Positions 1 to 5,073 of a DNA stretch of 5,509 nucleotides are shown piece by piece. The stretch lies in assembly GCA_003818595.1 (NCBI GenBank), contig RPQV01000276.1, positions 1 to 5,509 on the forward strand. The letters are read 5' to 3'. The position numbers and the translations under genes were made by a program. The notes below the pieces were generated by a model. That model had not been told where the DNA came from and searched no databases. It saw only the letters and a list, made by a program, of their open reading frames with translations. How positions within the stretch are numbered: the first letter of the stretch is position 1; each line of letters opens with the position of its first letter. This DNA comes from Calditrichota bacterium (GTDB lineage: Bacteria > Zhuqueibacterota > Zhuqueibacteria > Residuimicrobiales > Krinioviventaceae).

Positions 1-198
1 CCATATCTATCTGCATGTATTGGCGTAGGCAAGATAAATACAAAATATGAATTGTTCAATAATCACTTTCTTTTTTATCATGATTTCGAGTTCGTCCTGC
101 TGATCCGCTATTATTCCAACAAAAAAATAGTGGAAATATTTATCAATTGTATTAACTTTAATATGAGTACAATCATCTTTGGGAATGTCGTTTCATGA
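1..198 (+). CDS. 3' end of an unidentified protein, possibly an outer-membrane beta-barrel
   Basis: Frame 1 is open from the first base to a TGA at 196-198, giving 65 residues and no start inside the window, so this is the C-terminal part of a gene that begins upstream. The visible sequence has short alternating hydrophobic/aromatic stretches (around residues 19-35 and 46-62) with little charge, as in beta-strands of a barrel. It ends in NVVS, without the terminal aromatic residue typical of barrel proteins. Its stop overlaps the ATG of the next gene in ATGA (195-198), an arrangement common in operons and the best argument that it is real. An open run of 66 codons is also unlikely by chance in such AT-rich DNA. 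A short RYYSN stretch faintly recalls PagL-type lipid A deacylases, but the expected histidine is absent and I do not assign that family. Confidence 0.6.
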   Translation, partial: PYLSACIGVGKINTKYELFNNHFLFYHDFEFVLLIRYYSNKKIVEIFINCINFNMSTIIFGNVVS

Positions 199-866
199 AC
201 AAAAGAGTTGCTTTTCTCCTGTTGTTTTGTGCTTGGCAGATGCTGTTTGCGCAGATCGGTGATCAAAAGCTGGATCAGGACGCCGAACTCGCGGCTGACG
301 AAATTCCCCCGGCTGTCTTGTGGGGACTCGGTTTGTATGGCGGTATCGTTCAACCTTTGAATCCATTTGATTTTGTTGAATATTGGAAGAGCGGTTACGC
401 TTTGACAATGGAAGCGGATATTCTTCTCAGGAATGATGCCATCTTGGGATTGACTTTTGGCTATTCACGAAATTCATTGAATACTCCGCGATTCCTGGCG
501 GCAAACGGACTGCCGGAGGAAGGTGAGGTGGTTCACGATCTGTCCATTGGAATTTCTCAATTGCTTCTCTCCTTTAAAGGAATGGAAGACTATATGCTTT
601 ATCGGTATGATTGGAATTATGAATTGGGAGTCGGACTGTATAACTTGACCAATACACAAATTACTCTGGAATATTGGGGGCCGGGGGATAACTATACAAT
701 TTCGGAAGGATCGACCATCAGCGGCGGAGTTTTTGGCGGTTTAGGCGGTTCTTATCTCATCCACGATACGCTGCAGCTACACATCAAGGGCAGATATCAC
801 TATGTATTTGTTCCCGGTTATCATCACCAGTTTTTCAATTTGCTGATCGGATTGGCAATTCTTTAA
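195..866 (+). CDS. Putative exported outer-membrane beta-barrel protein, family not recognised
   Basis: The 223-residue product starts with a clear signal peptide: Lys/Arg at residues 3-4, a hydrophobic core at 5-19 and likely cleavage after Ala19 (LFA|Q). The mature part is rich in Gly, Tyr, Trp and Phe. It has repeated alternating segments such as those around residues 41-53 (WGLGLYGG), 68-78, 82-90 (GLTFGYS) and near the end (GRYHYVFV, then FFNLLIGLAIL), typical of a small outer-membrane barrel of perhaps eight strands. It ends in Leu rather than the usual Phe. No enzymatic motif is visible. The ATG lies in an ATGA overlap with the preceding gene and has only a weak upstream GGGAA, so translation is probably coupled. 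Its 3' end overlaps the convergent gene by four bases. The barrel assignment is inference from sequence texture; a soluble periplasmic beta-protein is the alternative. Confidence 0.75.
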   Translation: MNKRVAFLLLFCAWQMLFAQIGDQKLDQDAELAADEIPPAVLWGLGLYGGIVQPLNPFDFVEYWKSGYALTMEADILLRNDAILGLTFGYSRNSLNTPRFLAANGLPEEGEVVHDLSIGISQLLLSFKGMEDYMLYRYDWNYELGVGLYNLTNTQITLEYWGPGDNYTISEGSTISGGVFGGLGGSYLIHDTLQLHIKGRYHYVFVPGYHHQFFNLLIGLAIL

Positions 867-1477
867 AACCAGGAGAGTTCATCCAGCTCAGGCACGCTGT
901 CACCGACCTGTTCATGAAGTTCCTGCATTTCTTCGACAAGTTTCTCCATGATTTCCGCTTTATCTTCGAGCACCTGCGCTTTAGTTTCGATTTTTTCCCC
1001 TTCTTTTTCCATGTCTCGTTCAAAGTCTTCACTGGAATACTCGGGAAGAAGCATGCGGAAGACGCCGGTCACGGCCTTGAGGCCCAGTTCTGCGCCTTTC
1101 AGGCCGACTTTCATGGCCTCTTTGGCGATTTCTTCTGCCTTGTCAAAGGTGGCAACACCGAGATCATGATATTCGAGGAGCAGCTTTTCCTGTTTTCGAT
1201 TGGTGTCGATGCGTTTATCATTGATGTACAGCTCTCCTTCGTCAGAAATCGCCACTTCATCATCTGAATCCTGATGACAAATAATCAGATCATTATGTTT
1301 GATAAATATCTTGATGTCTTCCTTGATCTTCAAGGTCGGCCGCAAACCCGGACCATCGAAGGAGAGAGTGATCCCGTCATGATATTCCTGCTCGTCAAAA
1401 GTGATGTGAACGTCTTCATGGCAAAAAGCCATTGTATAAATCAGCAAACTCGCTGCGATGATTCTGAAAGGATTCAT
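863..1477 (-). CDS. Secreted DUF2884/YggN-like protein with C-terminal coiled coil
   Basis: The 204-residue product has an N-terminal signal peptide (Arg5, hydrophobic core 6-18, plausible cleavage after Cys19 in AFC|HED). Next comes a beta-rich segment of about 20-90 with a VAISDEGELYINDKRI stretch. An amphipathic region with a Gly/Ala-rich helix (about 105-140, AEEIAKEAMKVGLKGAELG) follows, then a highly charged Glu/Lys helix at about 150-192 that looks like a coiled coil. The order of signal peptide, 'D-G-x-L-x-I-N-x-K' strand and long helices resembles Escherichia coli YggN (DUF2884), a periplasmic protein of unknown role. This match is from memory and needs a profile search. The start is well supported by AGGAG (1486-1490, minus strand) eight bases upstream of the ATG, with a second AGGAG at 1496-1500. 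The Cys at the end of the signal peptide is not in a proper lipobox, because Phe precedes it. Confidence 0.7.
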   Translation of the reverse strand: MNPFRIIAASLLIYTMAFCHEDVHITFDEQEYHDGITLSFDGPGLRPTLKIKEDIKIFIKHNDLIICHQDSDDEVAISDEGELYINDKRIDTNRKQEKLLLEYHDLGVATFDKAEEIAKEAMKVGLKGAELGLKAVTGVFRMLLPEYSSEDFERDMEKEGEKIETKAQVLEDKAEIMEKLVEEMQELHEQVGDSVPELDELSWF

Positions 1478-1616
1478 GGTACGCTCTCCTTTTTTCTCCT
1501 ATTACGTGATCGGATATGCAGGAGTTTCATAAATGTCTGAATTTGGGCTGTCGACGAGCATGCGATTTTCTGAACTGCTGGTTCTGCCGGGAGAGTTTCG
1601 CCGGCGCAAATTCGAA

Positions 1617-2678
1617 TTACTCGCCGACGCGCAATAGAATTTTCATATAATGCTCGGGATTGGCGTTCAGCACCTCGAAGGCTTGCTGCGCCTGACTGGC
1701 GTGGAACTCCGCAGACACCAAAATTTCCGGATTAATCCTGCCCGCCGCCATATTGGAAATGGCTGCTGAAAATTCGCCGTGACTGACGCGCGAGGCGATA
1801 ATGCGTCCTTCGCGCCAGATCAGTTCCTTCAGAATGATCGGCGCCGGATCGTCGGCGAGTCCGAGCACACACACGACGCCTCCGCCTTTGATGCTCTGAA
1901 TACAACCTCTGACCGGGTGTGGACGCTGATTGACAGGTTTCTCATGACCGACGGCTTCAAAAGCAATGTCGACGCCCCGTCCCCGAGTGTGCTCCATGAT
2001 AACCGCCACCGGATCCTGCTGCACAGAGTCAATGGCAATGACGTTCGGCATGTTTTTCCGGGCGATCTCCAATCGATTTTCGATGATGTCAATCACAAAG
2101 ATGGTGTTGTCAGTGATGGTGCGGGCTGCCTGGAGAATGACCTGGCCCACCCTGCCGGCGCCCCAAATGGCGAGGGTGTCGCCTGGACGCGTGCCCGCGC
2201 GATTGTTGGCGTGAAACCCGATGGAAAAAATTTCAACGAGAGCAGCGTGACGATCTGATATCCGATCGTCCAACTTGTAAAGCATTTTTTCGCGCGCTGC
2301 AACATATTCGCCAAAGCCGCCGTCCATGTCGACGCCGAGGAGCTTGAGGGAGGTGCATGCCGACCAATGGCCGACCCGGCAGCCGCCGCATTTCCCGCAG
2401 GGAATAATGGGATCAACAGCCACACGGTCGCCGACTCGCGTGTTCTTCACCTGATCGCCCGTCTCGACGACTGTTCCGGCGAACTCGTGTCCGGGAATAA
2501 ACGGTACCTGCGTCCGCGGATGAAAGTCTCCTTTGAAAATATGCTGATCGCTGCCGCAAATGCCCGCCCAATGAACCTTTATCAATACCTGGTCATTCTC
2601 AATCTTGGGAATTGGTCGACTTGCCCAAGTGAATGATCCATACCTTTCGAGAACAGCTGCCTGCATGTGTGATTTCAT
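1617..2678 (-). CDS. Zinc-dependent medium-chain alcohol/polyol dehydrogenase (sorbitol/threonine dehydrogenase type)
   Basis: This is a complete 353-residue member of the medium-chain dehydrogenase family, cytoplasmic, oxidising a secondary alcohol of a polyol, sugar acid or similar substrate with NAD. The N-terminal GroES-like domain carries the catalytic zinc ligands: Cys41 in AGICGSD, His64-Glu65 in PGHEFAG and Glu149 in the VEIFSIGFH stretch. The structural zinc site is Cys94, Cys97, Cys100 and Cys108. The Rossmann domain has GAGRVG (173-178), and Asp197 at the end of the second strand favours NAD over NADP. Length and all key residues are normal. The exact substrate cannot be read; L-threonine, galactitol-phosphate, L-gulonate and inositol-type dehydrogenases share this pattern. 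The first ATG has a poor GAG about six bases upstream; Met5 is an alternative with no better site. It is divergent from the radical SAM operon, and the gene after it on the same strand follows after 139 bases. Confidence 0.93.
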   Translation of the reverse strand: MKSHMQAAVLERYGSFTWASRPIPKIENDQVLIKVHWAGICGSDQHIFKGDFHPRTQVPFIPGHEFAGTVVETGDQVKNTRVGDRVAVDPIIPCGKCGGCRVGHWSACTSLKLLGVDMDGGFGEYVAAREKMLYKLDDRISDRHAALVEIFSIGFHANNRAGTRPGDTLAIWGAGRVGQVILQAARTITDNTIFVIDIIENRLEIARKNMPNVIAIDSVQQDPVAVIMEHTRGRGVDIAFEAVGHEKPVNQRPHPVRGCIQSIKGGGVVCVLGLADDPAPIILKELIWREGRIIASRVSHGEFSAAISNMAAGRINPEILVSAEFHASQAQQAFEVLNANPEHYMKILLRVGE

Positions 2679-2795
2679 AGTTCACTCGTTGAATGTTGGT
2701 TTCATATCTTTATTGATTTGTCTTGAAAGTAACTATTTTCTCTCACAATACCAAGTTTGATCCGCATCATTCAAAACGCACGGATGAGAAAACAC

Positions 2796-2824
2796 TTGCA
2801 ATTCAACAATCGGTTTATTATAAT
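2796..2824 (+). promoter_or_regulatory. Sigma-70-type promoter for the radical SAM/DUF4130 operon
   Basis: A -35 TTGCAA (2796-2801) and a perfect -10 TATAAT (2819-2824) are separated by exactly 17 bases in the AT-rich intergenic region. Transcription would begin near 2831, leaving a leader of about 70-75 bases before the radical SAM start. This is the best promoter match in the window. The 223-base intergenic region (2679-2901) must also hold the promoter of the divergent dehydrogenase, for which I see no convincing match. Confidence 0.65.
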
Positions 2825-2836
2825 AGAGGTGTATTA

Positions 2837-2852
2837 ATGTACATAAATACAT
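2837..2852. promoter_or_regulatory. Candidate LexA-like operator over the transcription start
   Basis: A 16-bp imperfect palindrome reads ATGTA-CATAAA-TACAT. It has the same length as the core of the E. coli SOS box (CTGT, eight A/T bases, ACAG) and agrees with it at 12 of 16 positions. The outermost C and G, important in E. coli, are replaced by A and T. It lies about 6-22 bases downstream of the predicted transcription start, a typical position for repression, and upstream of genes of a putative DNA repair family. LexA motifs differ between phyla, so the identity of the regulator is inference; it could be another dimeric repressor or chance in AT-rich DNA. Confidence 0.35.
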
Positions 2853-2901
2853 CAGCAGAAAACTGTGCGCCTGATGGAGATTTCTTCAACCTCACGCAAA
2901 G

Positions 2902-4179
2902 GTGACCTTGGATATCCAGCAGAAATTGATGATTCTTGCGGACAGCGCCAAATATGACGTGAGCTGCGCTTCCAGCGGCACTTTTCGCCAAGGCCGCGCC
3001 AACACTCTCGGCAACGCGACCTATTCGGGCATTTGTCATTCGTTCGCCGCTGACGGCCGTTGTATCTCCCTGCTGAAAATATTGATGACCAATATCTGCA
3101 TCTATGATTGCCGATACTGCATCAATCGCCGCAGCAACGATATTCGACGAACCCTGTTTACGCCGGCGGAGATCGCTGACTTGACCATTGGTTTCTATCG
3201 ACGTAATTATATTGAAGGACTATTCCTCAGCTCCGGCATTGTCAAATCGCCGAATGATACGATGGAGCTGTTTATCCATACGTTAAAGCTGCTGCGCCAT
3301 CGATATCGGTTCAATGGATACATCCACGTGAAGATCATTCCGGGCGCTTCTGCTGAACTGGTGCATCAAATTGGTTTTTTAGCTGATCGTCTCAGCGTCA
3401 ACATTGAATTACCCAGCCGTCAGAGTCTCGCCAAATTGGCGCCGGACAAGACGAAAGAGTCCATTATAGTGCCGATGCGCCAGATGGCCGGCGAAATTGA
3501 AATGTACAAGATGGAAAAGAAAAAATACCGGCATTCGCCGAATTTTTCACCATCCGGACAAAGCACGCAGATGATCATCGCGGCGACGCCCGAGAGCGAT
3601 TATGACATATTGCGTCTCAGTGAGCATCTGTATCGAAAAATGAATTTGAAGCGGGTCTATTATTCAGCCTATGTGGCTGTCAATCATGATGCGCTATTGC
3701 CCGCCAACCCTCGGCCGCAGTTGATTCGAGAACATCGGCTCTATCAGGCCGATTGGTTGTTGCGCTTTTATGGCTATCAAAGCCATGAAATCGTGAGCGA
3801 GTCTCATCCGCAATTGAGTGAAAATTATGATCCCAAGGTGAACTGGGCGCTTCATCATCTCGATTTTTTCCCCATCGAAATCCATTCTGCCGACTATGAA
3901 GATTTGCTGAGGGTTCCAGGAATCGGCATGCGTTCGGCGCAAAAGATTGTTTTCCACCGTCGGGCCGCGAATCTGTCTCGTCAGGATCTGCGCCGACTCG
4001 GCATTGTGTATAAACGGGCGCAACACTTTATCACCATCAATGGGCGCTTTGAGGGAGGACAATCGTCTCTGCTCCATTCGTTATTGAGCGAAAGAAAAAT
4101 CGAACGAGCGCGGCAACTGCATTTTGACTTTAATGATGCGCCGTCCGCAGTCCAACCTTCCATTACCGGAGAACTATGA
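2902..4179 (+). CDS. Radical SAM protein with C-terminal helix-hairpin-helix, putative DNA modification/repair (TIGR03916 type)
   Basis: The protein of about 425 residues has a [4Fe-4S]-binding CX3CX2C motif at Cys66, Cys70 and Cys73 (NICIYDCRYCINRR), which would cleave S-adenosylmethionine to the 5'-deoxyadenosyl radical. Flanking features are characteristic of this family: an N-terminal ILADSAKYDVSC, further cysteines at 22, 45 and 54 (GICHSFAADGRC), LSSGI near 110, HVKIIPG, a GQSTQMI stretch near 218, LKRVYYSAY and REHRLYQADWLLRFYG. From about 334 comes a helix-hairpin-helix (LLRVPGIGMRSAQKIV), a DNA-binding element, followed by KRAQHFITINGRF. The family is named for its genomic link to uracil-DNA glycosylase-like proteins; its reaction is unproven to my knowledge. 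The start is uncertain. GTG 2902 lacks a well-spaced ribosome site. TTG 2908 follows AAAGG (2898-2902) at five bases and would give MDIQQKLMILAD, closer to my recollection of the family N-terminus. The stop overlaps the next gene by ATGA, indicating one operon. Confidence 0.92.
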   Translation: MTLDIQQKLMILADSAKYDVSCASSGTFRQGRANTLGNATYSGICHSFAADGRCISLLKILMTNICIYDCRYCINRRSNDIRRTLFTPAEIADLTIGFYRRNYIEGLFLSSGIVKSPNDTMELFIHTLKLLRHRYRFNGYIHVKIIPGASAELVHQIGFLADRLSVNIELPSRQSLAKLAPDKTKESIIVPMRQMAGEIEMYKMEKKKYRHSPNFSPSGQSTQMIIAATPESDYDILRLSEHLYRKMNLKRVYYSAYVAVNHDALLPANPRPQLIREHRLYQADWLLRFYGYQSHEIVSESHPQLSENYDPKVNWALHHLDFFPIEIHSADYEDLLRVPGIGMRSAQKIVFHRRAANLSRQDLRRLGIVYKRAQHFITINGRFEGGQSSLLHSLLSERKIERARQLHFDFNDAPSAVQPSITGEL

Positions 4180-4928
4180 TGGCGATTTACTCCTACGACG
4201 GCACCTTCATGGGATTGATGAGTCTCATTGGCTTTCTCGAAGATAAGCAGATTAACCCCGTTGCCATCTGCGATAAAAACGATTTGGTCACCGACCTCTT
4301 TGAGGAGCAGGAGGATATCAAAACCGATGAAAAGCGTGCCCGCGAGCTGATCGGCCGAATTGTTGACCATATTTGCGAGCCTGCTTTTGACCGCATTGTT
4401 TATGGTTTCCTGTCTCAAATCAACGGATTCGAAATGGCGATATTCAATTATCTTCATTTGGGATTGACGGCGGGTGAAAATGTTGAACGTCTTGCCGGCG
4501 ATCGCCGGGTGGCGCCGCTGCGGCGATTGTCTCTGCGGGTGGGACGAGAGGTGCATCGACTCAAGGGATTTGTTCGTTTTGCTCAATTGGCGGACGGTGT
4601 CTATTATGCCCAGATCAGACCGGATCATGATGTGCTTCCCCTGCTGGCGCCGCATTTTGTACAGCGGTTTGCCGACCAGCATTGGGTGCTGCATGACTTG
4701 AATAGATCGCGGGCGGCGATGTATGACACGCATCAATGCGAGATCGTCATCCTGGCAGCGGCCGACTCGCTGTGTTTTGCAGAGAATGAATCGCACTTTC
4801 GCGACAGTTGGCGCCGATATTTTCAAACCATCGCGATTGCCGAGAGAAAGAATCGTCGTCTGCAACAACAGTTCATGCCCCGGCGATATTGGCCTTATTT
4901 GACCGAGATGGCGGAAAGGGTGCGTTAA
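4176..4928 (+). CDS. TIGR03915/DUF4130-type putative DNA metabolism protein, partner of the radical SAM protein
   Basis: The 250-residue product lacks a signal peptide or membrane segment and should be cytoplasmic. It starts with a YSYDGTFMGLMSLI segment. The most diagnostic block is at 126-184: HRLKGFVRFAQL, YYAQIRPDHDVLPLLAPHF, then QRFADQHWVLHDLNR and AAMYD. A C-terminal block at 211-242 (RRYFQTIAIAERKN, QFMPRRYWPYL) completes the pattern. This matches the family known as the constant neighbour of the radical SAM protein. A homologous domain is found fused to uracil-DNA glycosylase-like (UdgX-type) domains in other bacteria, but no glycosylase domain is present here, since the protein ends at the usual stand-alone length. 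Its biochemical role is unknown. Two consecutive ATG codons (4176 and 4179) lie four and seven bases after GGAG (4168-4171). The second has better spacing, the first gives the ATGA overlap; the difference is one residue. Tandem TAA stops end the gene. Confidence 0.9.
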   Translation: MMAIYSYDGTFMGLMSLIGFLEDKQINPVAICDKNDLVTDLFEEQEDIKTDEKRARELIGRIVDHICEPAFDRIVYGFLSQINGFEMAIFNYLHLGLTAGENVERLAGDRRVAPLRRLSLRVGREVHRLKGFVRFAQLADGVYYAQIRPDHDVLPLLAPHFVQRFADQHWVLHDLNRSRAAMYDTHQCEIVILAAADSLCFAENESHFRDSWRRYFQTIAIAERKNRRLQQQFMPRRYWPYLTEMAERVR

Positions 4929-4956
4929 TAAACGGCGCCTCATCCGTGTTCATGCC

Positions 4957-4979
4957 GCCGATGACCAGTTTCGGTTTTT
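4957..4979 (+). terminator. Weak rho-independent terminator candidate after the repair pair
   Basis: A short stem pairs GCCGA (4957-4961) with TCGGT (4971-4975), including one G-U pair, across a nine-base loop, and is followed by a run of T (4975-4979). The stem is only five pairs, so efficiency would be low. It is placed 28 bases after the last stop, where a terminator would be expected before the promoter of the next gene. Confidence 0.3.
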
Positions 4980-4999
4980 GCCGATCGGCGTTCCTTGCT

Positions 5000-5032
5000 T
5001 TGAGTTGTCGGGAAAAACTCGTATATTTTAAT
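5000..5032 (+). promoter_or_regulatory. Promoter-like sequence before the GH2-type gene
   Basis: Two readings are possible in the 145-base gap (4929-5073). A sigma-70 reading is TTGAGT (5000-5005), 16 bases, TATATT (5022-5027). A Bacteroidetes-type reading is TTTG (4999-5002), 19 bases, TATATTTT (5022-5029), which differs from TAnnTTTG only in the last base. Either places the start of transcription near 5034-5036 and leaves a leader of about 40 bases containing the palindrome at 5053-5064. Confidence 0.4.
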
Positions 5033-5052
5033 AGATTGCAGTCTTGCTAAAG

Positions 5053-5064
5053 CTCAACGTTGAG
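5053..5064. promoter_or_regulatory. Perfect 12-bp palindrome with central CG, candidate operator
   Basis: CTCAACGTTGAG is a perfect inverted repeat that ends nine bases before the ATG of the GH2-type gene and lies downstream of its promoter-like sequence. A central CG flanked by AA/TT is usual in operators of LacI-family regulators, which often control glycosidase genes. No regulator gene is in the window, so the assignment is inference. Its right arm also contains the only weak Shine-Dalgarno-like GAGA, so protein binding or RNA pairing here could affect expression. Confidence 0.35.
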
Positions 5065-5073
5065 AACAATGTC

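Noticed and set aside
114..135. TTCCA and TGGAA inverted arms twelve bases apart, and a TTGTAT-15-TACAAT promoter-like pair nearby
   Set aside because: Both lie inside the open frame of the upstream gene in very AT-rich DNA, the spacer is short and the stem is weak; chance is likely.
914..1267. Phe-rich plus-strand frame opposite the DUF2884-like gene
   Set aside because: The Phe richness is the reverse complement of the Glu/Lys codons of the coiled coil; the minus-strand gene has a signal peptide and a strong ribosome site.
1586..1605. GCCGG/CCGGC inverted repeat with a ten-base loop after the dehydrogenase gene
   Set aside because: Could be read as a terminator for the minus-strand gene, but the stem is only five pairs and no T run follows on that strand.
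1779..2258. Plus-strand frame of 159 codons inside the dehydrogenase gene
   Set aside because: Antisense to a complete dehydrogenase with all zinc and cofactor residues intact; product has no recognisable features.
2679..2790. Minus-strand promoter for the dehydrogenase (TTGGTA-17-TACTTT)
   Set aside because: Only four and three of six bases match the sigma-70 consensus, which is not enough to call.
2723..2905. 60-codon plus-strand frame starting at TTG 2723 in the divergent intergenic region
   Set aside because: The TTG lacks a ribosome site and the frame spans a near-consensus promoter; only its last 22 codons from ATG 2837 merit discussion.
4495..4508. Perfect 14-bp palindrome CCGGCGATCGCCGG containing GCGATCGC
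   Set aside because: It is within the conserved coding sequence of the DUF4130-type gene and occurs once; GC-rich codons explain it without a separate role.
3981..4943. Long minus-strand open frame (320 codons) across the end of the radical SAM gene and the whole DUF4130-type gene
   Set aside because: It is antisense to two strongly recognised families, its product is rich in Arg, His and Gln with no domain pattern, and it has no promoter or ribosome site; it is a reading-frame shadow.
4808..5050. 80-codon plus-strand frame across the end of the DUF4130-type gene
   Set aside because: Mostly an out-of-frame overlap of a conserved gene, extending by chance over the terminator and promoter region of the next gene.
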